DNA from: Gordius sp. MW1
Taxonomy: Eukaryota; Nematomorpha; Gordioida; Gordea; Gordiidae
NCBI GenBank assembly: GCA_964036665.1
Contig: OZ038528.1
Coordinates: 21,067,245 to 21,131,244 of the forward strand
Length of the DNA stretch: 64,000 nucleotides
Direction of reading: 5' to 3'
The notes below the pieces were generated by a model. That model saw only the letters and a list, made by a program, of their open reading frames with translations. It did no database searches and was not told the DNA's origin. Position numbers and translations under genes: made by a program. Shown piece after piece: positions 1-12,700 of the stretch. How positions within the stretch are numbered: position 1 is the first letter of the stretch; every line of letters begins with the position of its first letter.

Positions 1-99
1 GAAATCTTCTAGAGTTTTAAACTCAATTCTTATATTTCTATATTATACTTACTTTGTGTATATGCATACAACTTATAAATTCATATATATTTTGTTTAG

Positions 100-3000
100 G
101 TCAGTCGTATATACATTACTTGACCAATAGGGCTAGATATCCAAAAACTGAGGTGATGGAGCTTGCTGATTTCATTTCTCGATACGATAATATAACTGGT
201 TTTTCCATCGTAATAAACGGAGTTCTTCTAGTCTCCCAAAATAGATCTCAAATTAGAAACCCCAATCAAAATTCTCTTGGTCTTTTAAACATTGAAGCGG
301 AAAAATTTATAAAATCGTTGATTAAAAATCAATTGCAAAATATCGATGAAAATGCTGAGAAATCTGAGAACACAAACGCTAACGTTGGAACTTATCTTAT
401 ATTCGAACTCGGATCAGATCCTACTTATATAGGCCTTTCTCAACTATTAAGTAACGGTGATTCAGAAATGCAAGTTTCCATAACCGAAAACTCCATAGAT
501 TTTAGCTTATTTTGTATCGAATCGAGTTTTTTCAAAAAAAGTGTTGGCAACAAGAAAATATACGGACTTTTGGGGATTAATCTCGACGTTAAAGCGCTTT
601 ATCAGAAATATATATGTAGCACCGCTCGTTCACCTTATATGTTGTACCAAGTTTTTCTAACCGATCTAGACCGTAATTATTTGTTGCTAATCATGTAAAA
701 TTTCTAATTTTTATCTTTATAGATCGCTATTTGTGGAATCCTTTAACGGCATGTAAGGATTTTGATCTCGATGCTAATGGAAGTTCTGGTTATACTTTGG
801 ATTTGACGTTTTATTTCAGAGTACAAGTAGCGCTTTCCATATCCGATGCTATGAAAAAGTAGATTTTTGCTTATATTTACGTTTTCTATATTTATTTAAG
901 TTCTTATGAAGGCCAAATTAAAATAGCTGTAGAAGATGTATCCGACGCCTTTTACCAATTCAATTCCTCAATGTCATTGCGATGGAAAAAGGTTACTTTT
1001 TTTAATGAAGATAACATTAAATTCCATAACTAGATCGATGACTCGCCATTCGTATTGGGTTTTATCGTGTTAGACGCTTATGCCTCGGGTCCATTTAATT
1101 GCACGGATGAATCAAATTTTTTTGAACTTTTCAATGCAAGCGCATATGTTTCATATGATAATCATATCCGAGGTCATTATTACGATTTGGAGCAGTTGAT
1201 AAATTACGAAGGTAAGTTAAACTTTATTTTATCCTGAAATATGGCTTAGATAGCGAAAATGACCAAAGTTCGCATAGCCCCAACGTGCGATCTTTGCTTA
1301 GATTTGTTTTTAGAAATCAACAAAATGCCACAACCGTCAAAACTAAAAAAGTAAAATTACCTTGAAATTATATATTATCATGCAATGTTATTTTTTAATA
1401 TATAGAAGTTTCAAAGTGATGCCTATGATAAATACGTCGTGAGGAAATATATGACTATCCAGGAGGTAGGATCTGCTACTGCCATTGCAATCAACGTTCC
1501 CACTACTTTAAAGCCATTTAATAGAAAATCTACTGATCAGGGATTTTTTAATATCAAAGAAACGTCGGGTCGAGACTTGAGTTTTCTCGCGTTAAATCAA
1601 CACTTTTTTCTCAAACCTCAACCCGTATATAATGATGGAAACATTGCCATTCACTTCCAAGCTTTTAACTTGGATCCGTTAGGGATGGGCCGAATAGCTT
1701 CTGTTACATATACAGCTCCAAATGGCGGGAATGATTTAGTGGTCAAAATGGGGTTAGATATTACCCCGGGTTGGCTCGCTAAAGTACTACTCGATAGCGT
1801 GCCCTCTTGTGCCTCTGTAATCAACGGGAAAAAACTTATTTCGTTCGCACGTTCCGGCAAAGCTATTAATAAGTGCTTCCTCATGAACGAGCGCGGTTAC
1901 ATATTAATACACACCGACGATTTAGGTAATAGGCCTCTAGCCAAGAAAACACCTTTCACCGCTTACCATTCTAACCCCAAATTTGATCACGTAGCACACA
2001 GGGAACCAGGTTTGTTTTTAAATTATCTCTTGCGAGGAGACCCTCTAAACAACGACGGGCGGTCGCAAGAGGTGTTGCAAAAAAAATCCTGTTACGATTT
2101 AGCTTCCCTCAAAGTTAAGACTTTCTACGGTCCCACACAAAATGCTGCTGAGGATTTGAATAACTCTAAATTTCCCCGAGTTTCGGCTTGTAAAGGCGGT
2201 GAAATTAGGGTTATAGCTATGAGCGGTACTAATTTGTATTTAGTTGTGGTGTTGGGTGGAACTGTTAAACCTTACGAAAAATCTGCGAGCAAACGTCCTA
2301 TGTCGAATAGCATTGAAACCGATGCATTTTTGAATGTAACGCTCACCAACGAGGATGAGCAGGAGGTGGAGGGTCGATTTTGCAATAGCTCTTCAACTTT
2401 GAGTTTAGGCCAGGGAGTGCCTATATTTTGTCCTTGCAGCCGTTTCGATGATGCTTGTTTCGATTGCGAACGCGATCTTACCTCTTCCGATTTCGTGAAG
2501 TGCGAATGCCCTTGCCAATGTCCCCTCAAAATACCGACTGCTGCTCAGAAGTGCCCTTTGGGTACGATATTTAACGTAAACTTGTAGGAAGCCAGTTGAG
2601 TAGATGTTAAATAAAAATTTAAAATTGAATTGTTGGATGAAATGTATTATAGGAATTAAACATTTGGTGAGGTCTTGTAAAAATAGAATATGCGTAGGTT
2701 TCATTGTTTTTGTTCAAATTGGTAACCTCTTTTGAGATTTCATGATAAATACAATAGCATAAAGTTAATAAACGTTATTTAATGATCCGTTTTTATCTCT
2801 AACATGACTAGGAGCACAAGTTTACGAAATAAATCTAGTCTAAATTTAAGCACTTAGATCGGCCTAAATATCTCCTAATATTATAAAAAAATCTGAAATT
2901 TTTAAAAAGTATAATAATAAAATTGAAATGAAGCGTCTATCCTTTTTCTCGTTATAGTGTTTTTTCAAATTAACATACAAGTGACTTCTCCTAGGCTCAT

Positions 3001-6000
3001 TACTCTGAAATTTAAAAAAAAGAGATAGCTCATTCTTTAGTATTTTTGGATAAAGAACATGATCCCTCCTAAAAGATTAGATATTCTTGTAAAAATAACG
3101 TTGACTTTTTGATATGAAAGACAATGTCATAAATGCTCATCTGACTATTTTTTAAAACCACACGTGCGATTTAGATTTGGACATAATAAAGCTGCCACCT
3201 TGTTATCCTTACGACCTTGGGACCGGGGATTTTGGACCGCATCGCAGCTTGCTCTCCACGAATTCGGCGCCCTTGATATCTCTGGCCCAACGCTTTTTCT
3301 CCACCAGATCGATCCCCATTTTTGGGAGCCAGCTTGAAAAGAACTTTGCTACGGGGTTAAGTCAAAATTCTGATTGGTGGTGTTCCAAGTATCGAACCCC
3401 TTTAGACTGTTACGGCGTAGTCGATTGTCAATGGTGTCAAGTTGAGAGAGATGGAAACACTCCTTTAACGGGGGAATTTTGTGCTCGTCAGCACCTATGT
3501 TACGGGGGCATTTTAGGAGCACCTTCGCCTTATAGCCTGAATCGTAGCGAATACGAGGCCCGGAGCAGGCATTATTCAAGCTACTATAACGGCGATCCCG
3601 GGGTAGGGGAAAGTGACAACGACTATATAGGTAGCTGAGATTTTGTAAGATCAGTTAGATATGGTGATTTAGTTGTCATAGCCGTGGCCAAGGGGGGCAG
3701 AGAGGGGCGGCTGCCCCCTCTTAATTTAAAAATTTGTTGTTTATTAAAATTGAGGCTAAAATTTCATAAAATGATCATTTTGTCCCTCCCTATATCATTA
3801 TTGCCCCCTCTTTAATTCCAATGATGGCTACGCCCATGTTGTTGCGTTATAATGTACCCTCTAACTTTACTCTCGTGGAATCAAAAGCTTGTTTTTATCT
3901 AACAATTAGTTTTATTCGAATAAAATGTTTAATTCCTTACCTATACATTGCAGTTTCAGTCTCACCTGTGTTCATTTAAATGATTGTTATATATAAAGAA
4001 TATTTTGTTTATAACTTTAAGCAAGTTGTTAACTACCAGGTATATAAAGGGATTTGCAGAAGTGATGTGGGGGGGGGGCGAAGAACACCTCCAAATCCCC
4101 CCTTTCGAACTTGAAGAAAATCCGATAGTCTCGAATATATATACAAATGAAAAAAATATCCAAAACAAAGATTTTTCAAATCGTATAAAACTATAATAGT
4201 TAGCACAATAATTATTTTGTGATCCATCAATTCCTGACATTTTTAAGGTACGAATAAGCTGAGCCAATTTACCCCGGATTACAAAGGCAACGCCAACAAG
4301 AACAAAATTCCGGTAGTAGCAATCGTAGGAGGTATAGCGGGTTGTGGGTTTTGCGTAGCCCTGGTGGTCTACCTTTATCGTTCTACGGCTGCATCTTCTA
4401 CCCGTCTACCACATTCCCAAAGAGCCCTCTATAATGAGCAAATGGATACTCCCAACAATGATAATCTAGAAGATTGTCAACCTTCCACTTCCAAAAATTT
4501 TCATGGGTCCCATGACCATTCGGGTAGGCAGGCATACACCTTTCATGGGAAAATTGTTTTTTGGAGCTTGGATAATATTAATGATCCGTGCAGATGCGTG
4601 CTATTTGAAACAAGTGGAAATTATGAGGAATGAAATATGCATTAAGAGCACCCGATGTATTTATTAGTTTACGCTTAAAAGTGTTAAAATTTAAAAGGGA
4701 TAAAAGTTTTTACCAGTTGGGACAAAGTGATTTTATTAGTATACAATAGGTTTGTTTTGTTAAACACATAATGTCATTTTGTAACTTTAAATCATTAGTG
4801 TGGATATTTTAGGCAAAATTCTGTAAATTGGAACCTCTTTATAAATCGGACAAGCTGAAAGTGTTTTTAACATTAATCTAAAATTAGCCTTTTTAATGAG
4901 CATCTTATAGTTATTAACTACGCTTTTTCCCCAAAATAAAAACAGCTTTCGGCGCTCATACTACGATATCACCATATCAAATAAATTCGACCTACCAAAA
5001 AGGATGTAACGTAGGAAGCGATCATGGTTACAGCACAATGACGGCTCCAGATGACTCCGAAATAGCTAGTAGTTCCGTGTTTTCGGGTATAATTTCCTCA
5101 AATTAATGGCGCCTAAAATTGTGTTTTAATTCAATGACGTTTAAACTTAGTTAACATTCAATATAGTTAAAGCAAGTAATTTTAAAAATTTTAGTTATAT
5201 GTTTGCATTATTAGGATGTAGATCACTAATTTTTAAAAAATTTATATAACCGATTAAAAATTTGAAGAAATTATTGTAAACATCCTTTTCACTTTAAAAT
5301 GCCCTACGGTGATGTGAAGTTATCACACGAGCGATTGGAGTTTACTAATAACATGATATATATAAAATATATTTTAATCGTAAATTATGGTAAATTTCAG
5401 GTTTAATTAAAGCTTTTTTAACAATCTATAAAGTTTTACTGCGCAAATAGATCGTGACTTAAAAAAATAACGCGATTATTTGTTAAGCGCAATTGATCCA
5501 TATTGCAATTTATAAAGTAAACACTATAAATCCAAACTAAAATTTTTTTGTATATAATGAGGATAATTAAAGATATGTATCTTACGCTTTGGATATGCTT
5601 TATAACTTGATCGTTAAATATATAGGATCAGAAGCGTCATCGGCTTTTAAAAGAAAGGGCCTCCCATCAACCAATGCACCCAGGAAAACGGGCGCTCCCA
5701 AACTTGGGATATCAATCTTCACCCACAAAAAGGACTTGCATTTAAAGAAGTTCGATGATAAAGGGGCTCATTTTCACCACGCCGAAAGGCTTAAAAGTCA
5801 CGGACTGGGTACAAAACTAAATCCTGTTGCTAGCTCGCAGTATTATAAATACAAGGAAAACTTTTTGAAAGATCTCAAATTATCGGGTAAAATTATATTT
5901 ACCGACATTGAAGAAGAAATTCCAGTGATGGCTGGTGCTGATAAAAATCTCGATGCCACTCAAGATATTATGACAACGTCAACCGAAGAAACTTATGCAT

Positions 6001-6062
6001 CATTACCCACAAAAACCTTTAGTGTTCCAGTCCAATTTCATAGAAATTTCGAGGGCTTGTAA
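100..6062 (+). CDS. CACHD1: CACHD1-like VWA/Cache domain membrane protein, 3' ten exons (5' end outside window)
   Basis: Exons 100-672, 723-858, 901-991, 1034-1211, 1250-1350, 1406-2561, 3175-3630, 4248-4523, 4946-5086 and 5626-6062 join in frame to about 1180 codons ending at TAA. The family is a single-pass cell-surface protein related to calcium-channel alpha2-delta subunits; vertebrate CACHD1 modulates T-type calcium channels and binds Frizzled/LRP6. Seen here: a long Cache-like extracellular part, a cysteine-rich stretch (CQWCQVERDGNTPL, then CYGGILGAPSPY) in exon 3175-3630, one membrane helix (VVAIVGGIAGCGFCVALVVY) in exon 4248-4523, and a cytoplasmic tail with SDHGYSTM in exon 4946-5086. 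These three blocks, in this order, are what I recognise as CACHD1 rather than CACNA2D. The 2561/3175 junction is least sure: donor 2575 with acceptor 3191 also keeps frame. The VWA part should lie upstream of the window. Confidence 0.8.
2562..3174 (+). other. CACHD1 intron, no recognisable feature
   Basis: AT-rich intron between exons 1406-2561 and 3175-3630. I see no coding block or repeat in it. Confidence 0.5.
3678..3838. mobile_element. Short inverted-repeat element, CATGGGCGTAGCCA family, copy a
   Basis: The left end (CATAGCCGTGGCCA) and right end (TGGCTACGCCCATG) are imperfect inverted repeats. They enclose a C/G-run rich core (GGGGGGCAG, GCTGCCCCCTC, TTGCCCCCTC). Similar ~105-170 bp copies occur at 7042-7172, 17190-17361, 23639-23743, 24831-24955 and 61957-62118. 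No coding capacity; a MITE in a CACHD1 intron. Confidence 0.65.
4248..4523 (+). CDS. CACHD1: CACHD1 exon encoding the transmembrane helix
   Basis: The acceptor is TTTTTAAG at 4240-4247 and the donor is GTAGGC at 4524. The split codon joins the G at 3630 to GT at 4248, giving glycine, so the frame from the cysteine-rich exon continues. The exon encodes a hydrophilic spacer (SQFTPDYKGNANKNKIP), a hydrophobic helix of about 22 residues ending VVYLYR, and the first part of the cytosolic tail. The open frame runs past the donor to 4633, but the downstream residues do not look like the family. The next exon (4946-5086), carrying SDHGYSTM, joins in phase from 4523. Confidence 0.75.
4524..5625 (+). 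other. Two CACHD1 introns flanking exon 4946-5086
   Basis: Introns 4524-4945 and 5087-5625 are AT-rich. I see no gene or repeat in them besides the 141-bp exon 4946-5086, which carries the SDHGYSTM cytoplasmic motif. Confidence 0.5.
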
Positions 6063-6755
6063 TTAGTTATTTTCCTCTTAGATTATTATGCTCAAATCTT
6101 TTCGTGTGATATTCACAGCACATTAGTATTAGAATAATGAAATCTTTTTCAAAAATCATTTGTATCATTATAATTATCTTAAAAAATTTGCGTGCATTTA
6201 TAATGATGTATTTTCTTTTATTTTTTTATAACTTTTTTTATATACGCGATTAATTGCGTCTCTTCTACTAACGGTATACCTATAGTGCATACGTTGTGAC
6301 ATGATTCAAATAAATTACATAACTATTGTCATTAACATTGGACTTAACTAAAGGCTAAATTGTAAGCTAACTGGACCCAAAAATCAATCAGAATGTCTAA
6401 AATATGGCGCAAAGGAAAATTTTATCCATCAAAGTTAATAAAAACAATATTGCAAAGTATTTTAAATAAACATAGTCTTTTACTTAGCTTTTTGAGGTTA
6501 ATATAAATTTTAGCGTCGCCTTCAATAGTCTTTGGGATTTACACATCAATGATATCTCCGAACCAAAATTTCCAGATTTAACACGATAACTCTGACACTC
6601 AGGAAAAAACTTTATTAAATATCACGAAATATATATAGGTCCCTGAATTGGTTAAAATGATGGAGAAATTAGTATACATACATTATAAACGACTTTAAAA
6701 AGACAACTTTTAACAAACGTTCACAAATTTAACTGTGTAAAAACAAAAATGTTTA
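6063..6755. other. Intergenic region between convergent CACHD1 and TMEM8 genes
   Basis: About 0.7 kb of AT-rich DNA that should hold both 3' untranslated regions, since the two genes are tail-to-tail. TTTATT near 6611 is a second possible minus-strand poly(A) signal. No other feature seen. Confidence 0.5.
6309..6314 (+). promoter_or_regulatory. Possible polyadenylation signal AATAAA of the CACHD1 gene
   Basis: AATAAA lies about 250 bp after the CACHD1 stop codon. In AT-rich DNA this hexamer is common by chance, and another lies near 6465, so the choice is weak. Confidence 0.3.
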
Positions 6756-6757
6756 TT
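6752..6757 (-). promoter_or_regulatory. AATAAA overlapping the TMEM8 stop codon
   Basis: On the minus strand the stop TAA (6758-6756) is followed directly by TAAACA, so an AATAAA hexamer starts inside the stop codon. If used, the 3' UTR would be only some 15-30 nt. A further AATAAA lies near 6616. Confidence 0.3.
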
Positions 6758-9700
6758 ATTGCGAAGTTGGCACCGGGACTCTCAAGGATTCTTCTATATT
6801 GTCGTAGGGGGGTATTTGGATCATGCTTTGTGCCACTTTAGCGTCTAATTTTTTACCGGACAGCAATATCAGTATAGAAGCGGCCATCATCAGATGCCAC
6901 AAACTGTGAATGTAAGCGTAGTTGTCCTATTGCATTATAAAAAACCATTTAAAAAAATAGCGACATAAAATTTGAAAAAGGATAGCAAAGTTATTAAGGA
7001 TGAAAATATAGGTCCTCTACGCAATTTATAAAATAAAGGAACATGGGCGTAGCCAGGATGGAACCAGAGGGGGCAACATGCTTTGGGGAGGGGCAGAATG
7101 ATAATTAAGAATTTTTGAATTTAGAGGGAGGGGGGCAGCCGCCCGTCCCTGCCTTCCCATGGCTACGCCCATATAAAGGAAGTGAAATTAATGTAAATCA
7201 CAAAAAATACACGATTAAAAATTAGAAAACACAAAATATTAAAAATATATGGTACAAAAAAAACTCGGGCCTTCGGCCCTCGTGGGAAGGGAGAGAAGGG
7301 AAGGATAGTAGGGGAAGGGAAGAGGGGAAGGGGGAACTCTTCTATACTCCGTATAAACGTAGCATATTTGCTATGCAATTTATGGGCGAGAAAGGTGGGA
7401 AGGGGCGAGAATGCCTATAGGGGGTATTAGATGCAAAATAATTAGTTAATTAGTTATAGGCCCTTGTAGGGGAGGACATAGGGTAATTATCAATGTTAAC
7501 CAATTCAAAAACGAAAAAAAATTTCGATTTATTTGGCCAATGGTCATTTTTTTATTGGTCAGTAGCCAGCGGACGGTCAAAAATTCATATTATCATTGGT
7601 ATTAACATGAACAAATATTAATTTAATTTAAAAAAATTAAAAAAAAAATTTGTCCACTCCCTGACTTGAACCCCACACCTCCAGTTCACAAGCCGGCGCT
7701 ATAACCACTATACCATGCTGGCTTTAAAAAAGTAGAAGTTATTATGTTATTTATATAGATGATGAAATAATAAAGTTGTGTTTTATGTTTAGAAAATCAA
7801 TATATTTCGTCGGTCAGTAGCCAGCGGACGGTCAAAAAGTCATATTATCAATGGTATTAACAAAAACAAAATATTAATTTAATGTTAAAAAAAAATTAAA
7901 AAAAAAGTTTTTTTTTAGTTTTAAAAAAGGGCTAAATTCTTAAACTACCAGCCCGATTCGCTCGAAACTTTACCCGTAGGTGCCCAGGGCGGCCGGGGGT
8001 AAAATAACCTTTTCAGATTCCTAAAATACCTTTTCATTTTAAAAATATCGGACATTTCCCTGCCACACGTGCGGTGTAATATCTATGACACGTAGAAAAA
8101 TTTTACTAATTATATAAACTTACGCGCGCCATCTAATAAAGTACAATTCGTGTCTGAGTTTAATAGTAGATTCAATTTAATTAGAAATAACGGGCTATGC
8201 TTATACCTTTGAAGGAGGTTTCGAATTTTGTGTTAGTTTCTATCGATATATTTTATCGTAAATTAGAATCTAATACCTATATTATTTTTTTAAATATTAC
8301 TTTTTAGGTTTTCTATGAAATCACAATCTAATTAAATGAAATATATTAACCCAATAAAAAAATATATATGCATTTATAAGGTTAAAAATATATATTACAT
8401 AGTTGGCTGTCTGTTAGACCATCTATAATAAATTTTTAGGTTATATATAAAATTTGGCCAATGGTCATTTTTTTCATTGGTAAGCAGCCAGGACACGGTA
8501 AAAGTGGATATAAATTCATAAGTCAAAAAAAACGAAAAAAAAAAATTTCGTCACATTTTGGCCAATGGTCATTTTTTCCATCGGTCAGGAGCCAGCGGAC
8601 GGCCAAAAAGTCATAATAGCAATGGTAGTAACAGGAACAATCATAATAGTCAAAAAAAACGAAAAATAAACTCGGATTCACATTTTGGCCAATGGTCATT
8701 TTTTTCCATTGGTCAGCAGCCAGCACACGGTAAAAGTGGATATAAATTCACAAGAGTAAAAAAAACGAAAAAAAAAATTTCGAATCACATTTTGGCCAAT
8801 GGTCATTTTTTTCCATTGGTCAGCAGCCAGGACACAATAAAAGTGGATATAAATTCATAATAGTCAAAAAAAAACGAAATAAAAGTTTTCGAATCACATT
8901 TTGGCCAATGGTCATTTTATTCCATTGGTCAGCAGCCAGCGGACGGCCAAAAAGTCATAATAGCAATGGTAGGAACAGGAACAATCATAATAGTCAAAAA
9001 AAACGAAAAAAATAATTTCGATTCACATTTTGGCCAATGGTCATTTTTTCCATCGGTCAGGAGCCAGCGGACGGCCAAAAAGTCATAATAGCAATGGTAG
9101 TAACAGGAACAATCATAATAGTCAAAAAAAACGAAAAAATAAACTCGGATTCACATTTTGGCCAATGGTCATTTTTTTCATTGGTCAGCAGCCAACGGAC
9201 GGCCAAAAAGTCTTATTATCAATGATAGTAACAAGAACAATCATAAAAGTCAAAAAAAACTCCCGGATTCTAACCCAAAAACTAGTTAAATTGCATAGCA
9301 ATTAAAAGTAAACAACTTTTATTTATGTTTATTATATAACATTGGTCAGCAGCCAGCGGACGGCCAAAAAGTCATAATAGCAATGGTAGAAACAGGAACA
9401 ATTATAGTAGTCAAAAAAAACGAAAAAAATAATTTCGATTCACATTTTGGCCAATGGTCATTTTTTTCATTGGTCAGCAGCCAGCGGACGGCCAAAAATT
9501 CTTATTATCAATGATAGTAACAAGAACAATCATAAGAGTCAAAAAAAACTCCGGGATTCCAACCCCAAAACTAGTTAAATTGCATAGCAATTAAAAAGTA
9601 AACAACTTTTATTTATGTTTATTTATAACTAGTTAAATTGCATAGCATTAAAAGTAAACAACTTTTATCTATATTTATTATATAACCAAAACTAGTTAAA

Positions 9701-12700
9701 TTGCATAGCAATTAAAAGTAAACAACTTTATTTATGTTTATTATATAATAGATAATTTAACAAATCTTATATATAACACACCGAGGGAGATAGAGATGAG
9801 GGGTGGGGCACCTCTTATGCATTAATTTAAAAAATAACACAGCGAGGGAGATAGAGATGAGGGGTGGGGCACCTCTTTCTCATCCATTAATTTAAAAAAG
9901 CGATAACCTAATATACCCAATGCAAATAGATAGGGTAACGGACGACGGACGACGGACACCAAAAAACGATCCCATAAATTGCATAGCAATTAAAAACTCG
10001 GGCCTTCGGCCCTCGTGGGAAGGGGGAGAAGGGAAGGGGAGTAGGGGAAGGGAAGAGGGGAAGGGGGAACTCTTCTATACTCCGTATAAACGTAGCATAT
10101 TTGCTATGCAATTTATGGGCGAGAAAGGTGGGAAGGGGCGAGAATGCCTATAGGGGGTATTAGATGCAAAATAATTAGTTAATTAGTTATAGGCCCTTGT
10201 AGGGGAGGACATAGGGTAATTATCAATGTTAACCAATTCAAAAACGAAAAAAAATTTCGATTTATTTGGCCAATGGTCATTTTTTTATTGGTCAGTAGCC
10301 AGCGGACGGTCAAAAATTCATATTATCATTGGTATTAACATGAACAAATATTAATTTAATTTAAAAAAATTAAAAAAAAAAATTTGTCCCCTCCCTGACT
10401 TGAACCCCACACCTCCAGTTCACAAGCCTGCGCTATAACCACTATACCATGCTGGCTTTAAAATAGTAGAAGTTATTATGTTATTTATATAGATGATGAA
10501 ATAATAAAGTTATGTTTTATGTTTAGAAAATCAATATATTTCGTCGGTCAGTAGCCAGCGGACGGTCAAAAAGTCATATTATCAATGGTATTAACAAAAA
10601 CAAAATATTAATTTAATGTAAAAAAAAAATTAAAAAAAAGTTTTTTTTAGTTTTAAAAAAGGGCTAAATTCTTAAACTACCAGCCCGATTCGCTCGAAAC
10701 TTTACCCGTAGGTGCCCAGGGCGGCCGGGGGTAAAATAACCTTTTCAGATTCCTAAAATACCTTTTCATTTTAAAAATATCGGACATTTCCCTGCCACAC
10801 GCGGTGTAATATCTATGACACGTAGAAAAATTTTACTAATTATATAAACTTACGCGCGCCATCTAATAAAGTACAATTCGTGTTTGAGTTTAATAGTAGA
10901 TTCAATTTAATTAGAAATAACGGGCTATGCTTATACCTTTGAAGGAGGTTTCGAATTTTGTGTTAGTTTCTATCGATATATTTTATCGTAAATTAGAATC
11001 TAATACCTATATTATTTTTTTAAATATTACTTTTTAGGTTTTCTATGAAATCACAATCTAATTAAATGAAATATATTAACCCAATAAAAAAATATATATG
11101 CATTTATAAGGTTAAAAATATATATTACATAGTTGGCTGTCTGTTAGACCATCTATAATAAATTTTTAGGTTATATATAAAATTTGGCCAATGGTCATTT
11201 TTTTTCATTGGTAAGCAGCCAGGACACGGTAAAAGTGGTTATAAATTCATAAGTCAAAAAAAAACGAAAAAAAAAATTTTCGAATCACATTTTGGCCAAT
11301 GGTCATTTTTTCCATCGGTCAGGAGCCAGCGGACGGCCAAAAAGTCATAATAGCAATGGTAGTAACAGGAACAATCATAATAGTCAAAAAAAACGAAAAA
11401 ATAAACTTGGATTCACATTTTGGCCAATGGTCATTTTTTTCCATTGGTCAGCAGCCAGCACACGGTAAAAGTGGATATAAATTCACAAGAGTAAAAAAAA
11501 CTAAAAAAAAATTTTCGAATCACATTTTGGCCAATGGTCATTTTTTTCCATTGGTCAGCAGCCAGGACACAATAAAAGTGGATATAAATTCATAATAGTC
11601 AAAAAAAAACGAAATAAAAGTCTTCGAATCACATTTTGGCCAATGGTCATTTTATTCCATTGGTCAGCAGCCAGCGGACGGCCAAAAAGTCATAATAGCA
11701 ATGGTAGGAACAGGAACAATCATAATAGTCAAAAAAAACGAAAAAAATAATTTCGATTCACATTTTGGCCAATGGTCATTTTTTTCCATCGGTCAGGAGC
11801 CAGCGGACGGCCAAAAAGTCATAATAGCAATGGTAGTAACAGGAACAATCATAATAGTCAAAAAAAAAAACGAAAAAATAAACTCGGATTCACATTTTGG
11901 CCAATGGTCATTTTTTTCATTGGTCAGCAGCCAACGGACGGCCAAAAAGTCTTATTATCAATGATAGTAACAAGAACAATCATAAAAGTCAAAAAAAACT
12001 CCGGGATTCTAACCCAAAAACTAGTTAAATTGCATAGCAATTAAAAGTAAACAACTTTTATTTATGTTTATTATATAACATTGGTCAGCAGCCAGCGGAC
12101 GGCCAAAAAGTCATAATAGCAATGGTAGAAACAGGAACAATCATAATAGTCAAAAAAAACGAAAAAAATCATTTCGATTCACATTTTGGCCAATGGTCAT
12201 TTTTTTCATTGGTCAGCAGCCAGCGGACGGCCAAAAATTCTTATTATCAATGATAGTAACAAGAACAATCATAAGAGTCAAAAAAAACTCCGGGATTCCA
12301 ACCCCAAAACTAGTTAAATTGCATAGCAATTAAAAAGTAAACAACTTTTATTTATGTTTATTTATAACTAGTTAAATTGCATAGCATTAAAAGTAAACAA
12401 CTTTTATCTATATTTATTATATAACCAAAACTAGTTAAATTGCATAGCAATTAAAAGTAAACAACTTTTATTTATGTTTATTATATAACTAGTTAAATTG
12501 CATAGCAATTAAAAGTAAACAACTTTTATTTATGTTTATTATATAATAGATAATTTAACAAATCTTATATATAACACACCGAGAGAGATAGAGATGAGGG
12601 GTGGGGCACCTCTTATGCATTAATTCAAAAAATAACACAGCGAGGGAGATAGAGATGAGGGGTGGGGCACCTCTTTCTCATCCATTAAGTTAAAAAAAGC

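Noticed and set aside
1651..1884. Antisense open frames inside the large CACHD1 exon (also 2272-2529 and 2405-2704)
   Set aside because: Shadows of the real plus-strand exon, without family features.
4033..4267. Open frames on both strands around the G run at 4067-4077
   Set aside because: They cover the end of a CACHD1 intron and the acceptor of exon 4248-4523; no protein features.
7652..7723. Functional tRNA-His gene
   Set aside because: A- and B-box-like phrases are present, but the anticodon and T stems do not pair and the segment is duplicated with the repeat unit.
8558..12044. Several repeated open frames such as those reading [16 protein letters not shown] and [15 protein letters not shown]
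   Set aside because: These are different frames of the same ~110-130 bp sub-repeats, with no constraint to any one frame.
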